Program-made: the position numbers and the translations under genes
The notes under the pieces: model-generated
Databases searched by the model: none
Seen by the model: only the letters and a program-made list of their open reading frames with translations
Told to the model about the DNA's origin: nothing
Shown: positions 6,895-11,179 of the stretch, piece by piece
How positions within the stretch are numbered: the stretch's first letter is position 1
How the letters are laid out: the number at the start of each line of letters is the position of its first letter
NCBI GenBank assembly: GCA_017552495.1
Contig: JAFZPW010000098.1
Location: forward strand, 1 to 18,136
From: Clostridia bacterium
GTDB lineage: Bacteria; Bacillota; Clostridia; Oscillospirales; Butyricicoccaceae
Direction of reading: 5' to 3'
Length of the DNA: 18,136 nucleotides

Positions 6895-6928
6895 AAACCT
6901 CTTTTGCCCTGGTAGACAAAAGAGGTTT
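6895..6928 (-). repeat. Hairpin repeat, copy 2 (terminator-like)
   Basis: Perfect 12-bp stem (AAACCTCTTTTG 6895-6906 with CAAAAGAGGTTT 6917-6928) and loop CCCTGGTAGA. A-rich on the left and T-rich on the right, so it can terminate transcripts in either direction. Stem and loop match copy 1 at 5624-5658 in the same orientation, so this is a dispersed repeat and not just an independent terminator. Confidence 0.8.
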
Positions 6929-6970
6929 CTTTGATGAAAAAGGTACTGCGTTTTGATAGAAAAATGCTGA

Positions 6971-7059
6971 GGGGGTGCACCGCCTCGACAGGGGGGTGCA
7001 TTTCGACTTAGGGGGGTGCAAATGGCAAAGGGGGTGCATTCTGTACGATAGGGGTATGC
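6971..7059. repeat. Array of G-run repeats (GGGGGTGCA) with about 20-bp period
   Basis: GGGGGTGCA-like units start at 6971, 6991, 7011 and 7030, with a degenerate GGGGTATGC at 7051. Spacing is 20, 20, 19 and 21 bp, close to two helical turns; the intervening bases differ. It lies just downstream of the leftward two-gene unit. Confidence 0.8.
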
Positions 7060-7081
7060 TGACAAGACGAATGGATCGGGA

Positions 7082-7450
7082 TTAGTCCTGAATCACACTG
7101 ATCCGCTGAACAGATCCAACCCGGATCAGTTTTTCTTTGTTTCCTTTTGCCGATTCGATCCTGACCAGAATCCAGTCTTCATCCGCATCGACGATCGTGT
7201 TCGTACCGTGTTTCGTGTTGCCGTACATCACGATGTCTATATCTTCACAGTCTTCTTTCAGATCCAGAACCACCGCTTTTCCAACGTATGATCCGATTGT
7301 GTCGAGTAAAGTCCGTTTCTCGGTAAATGAGGCAGTCCCGTGTATTCCGGCAAGTTCTTCTTCCAGTGCGCTGACTCTTTTCTTAAGAGAAGAATACTGA
7401 AGATAAGCAAAGAATCCGAAGATTCCGAATATGAAACCCAGGTATTCCAT
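7082..7450 (-). CDS. Membrane-anchored protein sharing a C-terminal domain with its XRE neighbour
   Basis: A 122-residue protein of unknown family. Residues 1-18 are hydrophobic (MEYLGFIFGIFGFFAYLQYS), followed by a short coiled coil (LKKRVSALEEELAGI, about 22-36) and a C-terminal domain from about residue 55. That domain resembles the C-terminus of the protein encoded just upstream: both run G-K-x-V-x-L, an acidic stretch with DID/DVD, then W plus V-x6-KG-x2-EKLI-x-V-x-SV. Start ATG 7450 shares its A with the upstream TGA (TGATG), and AAAGGAGG lies 7 nt upstream, so it is coupled to the regulator. TTG 7453 is a less likely start. Confidence 0.8.
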   Translation of the reverse strand: MEYLGFIFGIFGFFAYLQYSSLKKRVSALEEELAGIHGTASFTEKRTLLDTIGSYVGKAVVLDLKEDCEDIDIVMYGNTKHGTNTIVDADEDWILVRIESAKGNKEKLIRVGSVQRISVIQD

Positions 7451-7896
7451 CAATTTTCCTCCTTTACGATCTCAATCGAGAGCACTGAGGATACAGGTAT
7501 CAGCTTTTCGATCTTGCCTTTTTTCGTGTTGGCAATGACTCTCATCCAGTTTCCTTCATAATCCGAGATACGGCAGGGTCTGTTGAACAGATCGACATCT
7601 GCCTCCTCGTCAAAGAAAACGAGCTGTACGGTTTTTCCCCTTATGTTTTGCAGCAGCTTCCCGACACCTTTCGTCCGCGCCGTACTGTTTTCGGGCGTCC
7701 CGTTTTTTAGCAGATAATCGCAGCTTACACCAAGAATGTCGGCGATTTCCACGATCTTATCGACATCGGGCATTGCGGTACCTGCTTCCCAACGGCTGAC
7801 GGTCTGGCGGGTAACGTGCATTTTCTCTGCGAACTCGATCTGGGCCATGCCCATGAGCTTTCTTTTTTCAGCGATCCTGATTCCAAGTTTGTTCAT
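7450..7896 (-). CDS. XRE-family transcriptional regulator with a novel C-terminal domain
   Basis: A 148-residue protein with an N-terminal helix-turn-helix of the Cro/CI (XRE) type: LGIRIAEKRKLMGMAQIEFAEKMHVTRQTVSRWEAGTAMPD..., residues 4-44, continuing into the usual fifth helix (KIVEIADILGVSCDYLL). After a linker (66-83) comes a domain of about 60 residues that has a paralogue in the membrane-anchored protein encoded by the next gene. ATG 7896 is chosen because GGAG lies 10 nt upstream and the HTH begins right there; longer starts would overlap the promoter. A consensus-like promoter lies 35 bp upstream. Likely autoregulator of the two-gene unit, by inference. Confidence 0.9.
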   Translation of the reverse strand: MNKLGIRIAEKRKLMGMAQIEFAEKMHVTRQTVSRWEAGTAMPDVDKIVEIADILGVSCDYLLKNGTPENSTARTKGVGKLLQNIRGKTVQLVFFDEEADVDLFNRPCRISDYEGNWMRVIANTKKGKIEKLIPVSSVLSIEIVKEEN

Positions 7897-7930
7897 AGAT
7901 TCATTTCTCCAGTTCTGATTTGATACCTCA

Positions 7931-7959
7931 ATCATAGACTTCGTCGTCGGTTCCGTCAA
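7931..7959 (-). promoter_or_regulatory. Sigma-A promoter of the XRE/membrane pair
   Basis: Minus strand: TTGACG (7959-7954), 17-nt spacer, TATGAT (7936-7931). An imperfect inverted repeat TGTAA-N9-TTACA (7979-7983, 7993-7997) lies just upstream of the -35 and could be a regulator site, though the arms are only 5 bp. Confidence 0.75.
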
Positions 7960-8087
7960 GAAAACAGCGCGTGCAAAATGTAACACGGCAGTTTACACTC
8001 CCCGATAAAGTCCAATTTGCCCCCTTGTTTATCGATCATCATCCAGCAGCGCGGACAGGCCTGCGGCCTCGTCCTTGCGTTCATCAT
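7956..8087 (-). CDS. Possible 43-residue CxxC/CxxxC mini-protein or gene remnant
   Basis: Reads MMNARTRPQACPRCWMMIDK... with CPRC and a second pair C-KLP-C about 20 residues later, a pattern like a small zinc ribbon. It begins right after the terminator of the tRNA unit and ends inside the -35 of the XRE promoter. No SD precedes the two ATG codons (8087, 8084), so translation is doubtful; it may be a chance frame or a decayed gene fragment. Confidence 0.22.
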   Translation of the reverse strand: MMNARTRPQACPRCWMMIDKQGGKLDFIGECKLPCYILHALFS

Positions 8088-8092
8088 AGCAC

Positions 8093-8132
8093 AAAAAAAG
8101 CACGGCAATTCTATCAGAATTACCGTGCTTTT
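8093..8132 (-). terminator. Terminator of the tRNA unit
   Basis: Long stem on the minus strand (8132-8116 with 8112-8096, 17 pairs including one G-U, 3-nt loop) followed by seven T residues (complement of 8093-8099). It starts 2 nt after the CCA end of tRNA-Ser. Confidence 0.9.
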
Positions 8133-8133
8133 A

Positions 8134-8225
8134 TGGCGGAGAAGGAGAGATTCGAACTCTCGAGACCCTTTTGAGGCCTACACGATTTCCAGTCGTGCGC
8201 GCTCGACCAACTACGCGACTTCTCC
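8134..8225 (-). tRNA. tRNA-Ser(GGA)
   Basis: A 92-nt class II tRNA with acceptor GGAGAAG / CTTCTCC, discriminator G and encoded CCA (8136-8134). The anticodon arm CACGA-CTGGAAA-TCGTG gives anticodon GGA, reading UCC/UCU serine codons. A long variable arm and the T arm GAGAG-TTCGAAT-CTCTC are visible. It lies downstream of the CAT-anticodon tRNA and shares its promoter. The A+T-rich island begins on its 3' side. Confidence 0.97.
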
Positions 8226-8266
8226 ATGTGGTCCAGATCTGCGGAATATTCGGTTGTCCGTCAAAA

Positions 8267-8343
8267 TGGTGGGCCTTCAGGGACTTGAACCCGGGACCGT
8301 CCGGTTATGAGCCGGATGCTCTGACCAACTGAGCTAAAGGCCC
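8267..8343 (-). tRNA. tRNA with CAT anticodon, probably tRNA-Ile2 (lysidine type)
   Basis: A 77-nt tRNA with encoded CCA and acceptor GGGCCTT / AAGGCCC. The anticodon arm CCGG-CTCATAA-CCGG gives CAT. The D arm TAGCTCAGTTGGTCAGAGCA and the acceptor resemble Bacillus tRNA-Ile2 (start GGACCTTTAGCTCAG) more than its elongator tRNA-Met. The pairs C4-G69 and C5-G68, which TilS favours, are present. If so, C34 becomes lysidine and the tRNA reads AUA. Elongator tRNA-Met is the alternative; automated tools may call it tRNA-Met. Confidence 0.9.
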
Positions 8344-8374
8344 TTTTGGGCGCCGTAATTCCGACGGCTTTTCT

Positions 8375-8403
8375 ATTATAGCGGAAACGAATGAAAAACG
8401 CAA
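8375..8403 (-). promoter_or_regulatory. Sigma-A promoter of the tRNA unit
   Basis: Minus strand: TTGCGT (8403-8398), 17-nt spacer, consensus TATAAT (8380-8375), about 31 bp before the 5' end of the first tRNA. Confidence 0.8.
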
Positions 8404-8556
8404 GAGGAATTTTTTAATTTTTTCAGAAAAGTTTGTCTGTGCGCCGTTTTCGGAAAAAGAAAGGAGGGACGCCGCGTTCTTTTGGACCCTTGCGGCGTTT
8501 CCCGCGCCGTAAAGTTGAAAAACTTGCAAATCCCTGATAAAATGCGGGATTTCCCG

Positions 8557-8585
8557 TTGACATTTGCAGAGGAACAAAATATAAT
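8557..8585 (+). promoter_or_regulatory. Perfect consensus sigma-A promoter of divIC-yabR
   Basis: TTGACA (8557-8562), 17-nt spacer, TATAAT (8580-8585): every consensus position matches. Predicted start is near 8592, giving a leader of about 60 nt before the TTG start of divIC. The 309-bp gap from the tRNA at 8343 otherwise holds only the divergent tRNA promoter and small inverted repeats (8469-8475/8492-8498 and AAATCCC/GGGATTT at 8528-8534/8546-8552). Confidence 0.92.
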
Positions 8586-8594
8586 AAAAGTAAT

Positions 8595-8611
8595 CACAAT
8601 AAATTATTGTG
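8595..8611. promoter_or_regulatory. 17-bp palindrome at the divIC transcription start (operator-like)
   Basis: CACAATAA-A-TTATTGTG is a perfect inverted repeat with 8-bp arms around a single central base, placed just after the predicted start (about +4 to +20) of the consensus promoter. Position and symmetry suit a dimeric repressor site; an mRNA hairpin is not possible with a 1-nt loop unless inner pairs open. Confidence 0.5.
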
Positions 8612-8652
8612 CGTTATTGTACGCTTTTATCATGGGGAGAGGGGGGACAGTC

Positions 8653-8940
8653 TTGAAGCGGAAGAAAAAGCGCGTTGGTTTGCTGACCAAAATCTTCATC
8701 GCAGTTTTTGCAATTTACGCAGCCGTCACGCTGGTCAATTTGCAGATCCGCATCAACGCTGTCGCCGCGGAACAGGAGGCTCTCCAATCCAGGCTCGAGG
8801 CGCAGAAGCTTGTTTGCGCCGAACTGAGCGACGCCATTTCCAAAGGGGATAATGAAGATTACATCGCAAAGGTTGCGAGGGAGTCTTTGGGCTATGTGTA
8901 TCCCGGGGAGCAGGTCTTTATTGATACATCCAGCAAATAG
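8653..8940 (+). CDS. divIC: DivIC/FtsB-family cell division protein (septum formation initiator)
   Basis: A small bitopic membrane protein of the divisome, which in Firmicutes pairs with FtsL and DivIB to activate septal peptidoglycan synthesis. The product has a basic cytoplasmic tail (KRKKKRVGLLTK), one membrane segment (about residues 13-31, IFIAVFAIYAAVTLVNL), a coiled coil (about 32-62, AAEQEALQSRLEAQKLVCAELSDAI) and the family ending YIAKVARESLGYVYPGEQVF. TTG 8653 is preferred because AGGGGGG (8640-8646) lies 6 nt upstream; ATG 8632 has no SD and would add seven residues. At 95 residues it fits the family. It is followed by yabR, as in Bacillus. Confidence 0.88.
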   Translation: MKRKKKRVGLLTKIFIAVFAIYAAVTLVNLQIRINAVAAEQEALQSRLEAQKLVCAELSDAISKGDNEDYIAKVARESLGYVYPGEQVFIDTSSK

Positions 8941-8967
8941 GCGATAAATAGGAGGAAATGCCTCACG

Positions 8968-9435
8968 ATGGAGTTGGAAGTCGGCAGCATTTATGAGGGA
9001 AAGGTCACGGGGATCACCAAATTCGGTGCCTTCGTGCAGATTCTTGCAGGGAAAAGCGGTTTGGTTCACATTTCCGAGGTGGCCAACACATTTGTAAGCG
9101 ACATCAACGAGCATTTGAAGGTTGGGCAGGCGGTTACGGTCAAGCTGATCGGTATCGACCCGCAGGGGAGGATCAATCTCTCCATCAAAAAGGCGATCCC
9201 TGCAGCCGTTCCGGCGCAGCAGCCGCAGAAGCCGGCGCGTCCTGCGCCGCAGCCCAGGCCGCAGCCGAAAGCCGCGGCCGAAACGCTGCAATACGCGCTG
9301 GATCAAAGCACGCTCCCCAAGGGCGACGAGTCTTTTGAGAATAAACTCAAGGCCTTTATGCAAAGCAGCGAGAGCCGCATTTCCGACCTGCGTTCCCAAA
9401 CGGACAAGCGCTCGGGCGGCCGCCGCCGAAAATAA
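8968..9435 (+). CDS. yabR: S1-domain RNA-binding protein, YabR-like
   Basis: Residues 2-73 form a single S1/OB RNA-binding domain (VGSIYEGKVTGITKFGAFVQI, KSGLVHISEVANTFV, DINEHLKVGQAVTVKLIGIDPQGRINLSIKKA). A Pro/Ala/Gln-rich linker follows (about 75-108), then a conserved-looking tail (FENKLKAFMQSSESRISDLRSQTDKRSGGRRRK) with a basic end suited to RNA binding. The gene follows divIC after 27 nt, the Bacillus divIC-yabR order. SD GGAGG (8951-8955) is 12 nt before ATG 8968, a long spacing; ATG 8957 is closer but in another frame. An intrinsic terminator follows. Precise cellular role is not known from the sequence; YabR/YugI-type proteins bind ribosomes or mRNA. Confidence 0.88.
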   Translation: MELEVGSIYEGKVTGITKFGAFVQILAGKSGLVHISEVANTFVSDINEHLKVGQAVTVKLIGIDPQGRINLSIKKAIPAAVPAQQPQKPARPAPQPRPQPKAAAETLQYALDQSTLPKGDESFENKLKAFMQSSESRISDLRSQTDKRSGGRRRK

Positions 9436-9442
9436 ACAGACG

Positions 9443-9473
9443 CGCTGCGCGAATTTTTCGCGCAGCGTTTTTT
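9443..9473 (+). terminator. Intrinsic terminator of divIC-yabR
   Basis: A 9-bp stem CGCTGCGCG / CGCGCAGCG (9443-9451, 9459-9467), loop AATTTTT, followed by six T residues. Confidence 0.93.
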
Positions 9474-9480
9474 GATAGAT

Positions 9481-9610
9481 AAAAAGGGCGCCCCGGGGGG
9501 GGGCGCCAGTTTCGGCACAGACCTGCTGACCGCGCCGAATTGTGGGGATAAAGATATGAACGGTGCCGGACGGCAAAGCGTCCGTCTGAAGGGTGATCCG
9601 CCCTTCAGCA
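9481..9610 (-). ncRNA. Candidate structured small RNA (about 130 nt), four hairpins, own terminator
   Basis: Read leftward there are, in order: a hairpin CTGAAGGG/CCCTTCAG (9608-9601 with 9593-9586), a hairpin CGGACG/CGTCCG (9584-9579 with 9572-9567), a less structured part, a hairpin TTCGGCGC/GTGCCGAA (9539-9532 with 9518-9511, one G-U), and a perfect 8-bp terminator stem GGCGCCCC/GGGGCGCC (9507-9500 with 9494-9487) followed by TTTTT. An extended -10 element TGC-TATACT (9624-9616) lies just upstream. UGCUGA near the 5' end is complementary to UCAGCA in the third loop, and CGGCAC after the second hairpin to GUGCCG in the third stem, so alternative folds are possible. No protein frame fits and no known family was recognised. 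Confidence 0.5.
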
Positions 9611-9615
9611 CGATC

Positions 9616-9624
9616 AGTATAGCA
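9616..9624 (-). promoter_or_regulatory. Extended -10 promoter of the candidate small RNA
   Basis: Minus strand TGC-TATACT. A TTGACA lies upstream but at 21-nt spacing (9648-9643), too far for a normal -35. That hexamer is inside a palindrome GAATTT-GTC-AAATTC (9638-9652) that could be a regulator site. Confidence 0.4.
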
Positions 9625-9725
9625 TGGCGTGAGTAGGGAATTTGTCAAATTCCGTCACACGCGGCACCATTTTTTCCGCTTTATGAGGAAATTGACAAAA
9701 TGGGCTTTCTTTTCTGGAAAAACTG

Positions 9726-9734
9726 TGATATGAT
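9726..9734 (+). promoter_or_regulatory. Extended -10 promoter of hpf
   Basis: TGA-TATGAT (9726-9734) with only a poor -35 at the right distance (TTTCTT, 9706-9711). A good TTGACA exists at 9692-9697 but is 31 nt from this -10. Predicted start near 9741, leader of about 43 nt. Confidence 0.4.
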
Positions 9735-9783
9735 GAATGTACCAAATAATTGCCTTTTGGCAAGCAGCAAAGGAGCAAAGCAT

Positions 9784-10311
9784 ATGAAGATCGAAGTTTA
9801 CGGAAGGAAAATGGATGTCTCTGACGCGTTGGAGGCCTACGCCGTCCGCAAAATGGAGAAATTGAGCAAATATTTTGGGGACGAGCCTGCGGCACAGATC
9901 ACCTTCTCCATCGAGAGAGGGATGCAAACCGCTGAAATTTCGTTTGAGGTAAACGGCATGTATTTCCGCGCCCAGGAGCGCACTTCCGATATGTATGCGT
10001 CTATCGACGGCGCGGTGGCGTCCATCGATCGCCAGATCCAGAAGAACAAGACCAAGCTGTCCAAGCGCATCCGGCAGGAGTCCTTCGCCAAATCCATCAG
10101 CGGCATGACCGATTATCACGACGAAGAGTTTGAACTGGTGCGGGAAAAGGTCGTGGATATGAAGCCCATGACCATTGAGGACGCCATTTTGCAGATGAAT
10201 CTGCTGGGACATAACTTCTTCTTCTTTATTAACAGCGACAAGGGCGGCAAGGCCAGCGTGGTCTATCGCCGCAACGCCGGAGGCTATGGCCTGCTGGTGA
10301 GCGAGGTCTGA
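9784..10311 (+). CDS. hpf: Long-form ribosome hibernation promoting factor (HPF/RaiA/YfiA family)
   Basis: Binds the 30S decoding centre and, through its C-terminal domain, dimerises ribosomes into inactive 100S particles in slow growth. Residues 1-100 are the S30AE domain (MKIEVYGRKMDVSDALEAYAVRKMEKLSKYF, ISFEVNGMYFRAQERTSDMYASIDGAVASIDRQIQKNKTKL). Residues about 118-175 are the dimerisation domain (VREKVVDMKPMTIEDAILQMNLLGHNFFFFINSDKGGKASVVYRRNAGGYGLL). At 175 residues it is the long form typical of Firmicutes. SD AAAGGAG (9769-9775) precedes ATG 9784 by 8 nt. It is a monocistronic transcript with a terminator at 10324-10352. Confidence 0.95.
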   Translation: MKIEVYGRKMDVSDALEAYAVRKMEKLSKYFGDEPAAQITFSIERGMQTAEISFEVNGMYFRAQERTSDMYASIDGAVASIDRQIQKNKTKLSKRIRQESFAKSISGMTDYHDEEFELVREKVVDMKPMTIEDAILQMNLLGHNFFFFINSDKGGKASVVYRRNAGGYGLLVSEV

Positions 10312-10323
10312 TCCTTTTGATCC

Positions 10324-10352
10324 AAAACCGCCCCCCCTCGGGGCGGTTTTTT
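10324..10352 (+). terminator. Intrinsic terminator of hpf
   Basis: AAAACCGCCCC / GGGGCGGTTTT (10324-10334, 10340-10350) with a 5-nt loop and a run of six T residues. Confidence 0.93.
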
Positions 10353-10404
10353 GTTGACAGGGCGAAGCCCGCTCTTCCATACTTTGGAAAAAGGAAGTGG
10401 AACG

Positions 10405-11037
10405 ATGCCATTTGATTACAAAAAAGAATACAAAGCCTTTTATCTTCCACCCAAGACGCCCGGGCTGATTACCGTTCCCGCGGCGCGGTTTCTGGCCGTG
10501 CGCGGTGAAGGCGACCCCAACGCGCCGGAAGGCGATTATCAGGCAGCGGTAGGGATGCTTTACGCCATGGCGTATACCGTCAAAATGAGCCGTCGGGCAG
10601 GCCGCGAGATGGAAGGATTTTTTGACTATGTGGTGCCGCCGCTGGAGGGACTGTGGCGGCAGGAGGGCGTAACGGACGTGGATTATGCCCACAAGGAGCG
10701 CTTCCGCTGGATCGCCATGATCCGTTTGCCGGAGTTTGTCACAGAGGAAGCGTTCCTCTGGGCAAAAGAAGAGGCGGAACGGAAGAAGAAGATGGATCTT
10801 TCTCCGGTGGAGTATTTTGCCTATGACGAGGGCGAATGCGTGCAATGTATGCATCTGGGCCCATACGACACCGAGCCCGCCACCGTGGCCGCCATGGAGG
10901 CGTATGCGAGAAAGATGGGATATGTCCCGGACGTTTCAGATCGGCGGCTCCATCATGAGATCTATCTTTCCGACCCCAGACGCTGCGCGCCCGAAAAATG
11001 CAAAACCGTGATCCGCCATCCGGTGCGGAAGGCGTAA
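10405..11037 (+). CDS. GyrI-like small-molecule-binding domain protein
   Basis: A 210-residue soluble protein of the GyrI-like family (COG4832 type): FDYKKEYKAFYLPPKTPGLITVPAARFLAVRGEGDPNAPEGDYQAAVGMLYAMAYTVKM, then HKERFRWIAMIRLPEFVTEE, GECVQCMHLGPYDTEP with Glu and aromatic residues lining the predicted cavity, and DRRLHHEIYLSDPRRCAPEKCKTVIRHPV at the end. Members of this family bind lipophilic compounds and a few have been reported to hydrolyse cyclopropanoid toxins, so a detoxification role is possible but not shown. AAGGA (10391-10395) precedes ATG 10405. It begins 53 nt after the hpf terminator and is probably transcribed alone. Confidence 0.88.
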   Translation: MPFDYKKEYKAFYLPPKTPGLITVPAARFLAVRGEGDPNAPEGDYQAAVGMLYAMAYTVKMSRRAGREMEGFFDYVVPPLEGLWRQEGVTDVDYAHKERFRWIAMIRLPEFVTEEAFLWAKEEAERKKKMDLSPVEYFAYDEGECVQCMHLGPYDTEPATVAAMEAYARKMGYVPDVSDRRLHHEIYLSDPRRCAPEKCKTVIRHPVRKA

Positions 11038-11070
11038 AGCCTACGGCGGGCAAAAAACTTTGGTTTTGTC

Positions 11071-11099
11071 TTGCAATCCGGCGCAAAGACAGGTACAAT
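11071..11099 (+). promoter_or_regulatory. Sigma-A promoter before the THUMP methyltransferase
   Basis: TTGCAA (11071-11076), 17-nt spacer, TACAAT (11094-11099). Predicted start near 11106, only a few bases before the terminator hairpin at 11110. Confidence 0.7.
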
Positions 11100-11109
11100 A
11101 AAAACAATG

Positions 11110-11137
11110 CGGGCGGCTTTGTGTCCGCCCGTTTTTT
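11110..11137 (+). terminator. Terminator/possible attenuator in the methyltransferase leader
   Basis: CGGGCGG / CCGCCCG (11110-11116, 11125-11131) with an 8-nt loop and six T residues (11132-11137). It ends the GyrI-like transcript, but it also lies downstream of the promoter at 11071, so it would act on the next operon's leader too. A second small hairpin GGGG/CCCC follows near 11146-11159. Confidence 0.85.
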
Positions 11138-11179
11138 ACGAGATCGGGGTAAATGCCCCTGTTGTTTGGAGGAAACACT

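Larger units (their letters stand above)
6599..7081. other. Non-coding stretch with repeats, no gene seen
   Basis: About 480 bp without a believable gene. The open frames on the minus strand (6705-7065) read straight through the hairpin repeat and the G-run array, lack an SD and have no family-like sequence. The stretch holds the promoter at 6635-6663, an 8-bp inverted repeat (ATCGGGCT 6811-6818 / AGCCCGAT 6845-6852), the hairpin repeat at 6895-6928 and the G-run array at 6971-7059. Confidence 0.6.

Noticed and set aside
6971..7059. CRISPR array
   Set aside because: Repeats are only about 9-10 bp with 10-bp spacers, and there are no cas genes.
6705..7065. Minus-strand frames containing repeated CTP-like residues and FCLPGQK
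   Set aside because: They read through the G-run array and the hairpin repeat (the same FCLPGQK arises from the other repeat copy), with no SD.
8134..8160. Attachment-site duplication of the tRNA-Ser 3' end
   Set aside because: No second copy of the tRNA 3' sequence was found anywhere between 4870 and 8130.
8017..8310. Plus-strand open frame of 97 codons ending in MVGLQGLEPGTVRL-like sequence
   Set aside because: It is the antisense of two tRNA genes; such frames are a well-known false annotation.
8482..8652. Upstream extension of the divIC frame to TTG 8482
   Set aside because: The perfect consensus promoter at 8557-8585 lies inside it, and the SD supports the start at 8653.
8614..9648. 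Minus-strand 344-codon frame
   Set aside because: Fully antisense to divIC and yabR, both clear families, and it runs through two terminators and the candidate RNA.
9474..9783. raiA RNA motif on the plus strand upstream of hpf
   Set aside because: The T run and -10 element both indicate minus-strand transcription, and I could not match the motif from memory; a covariance search is needed to exclude it.
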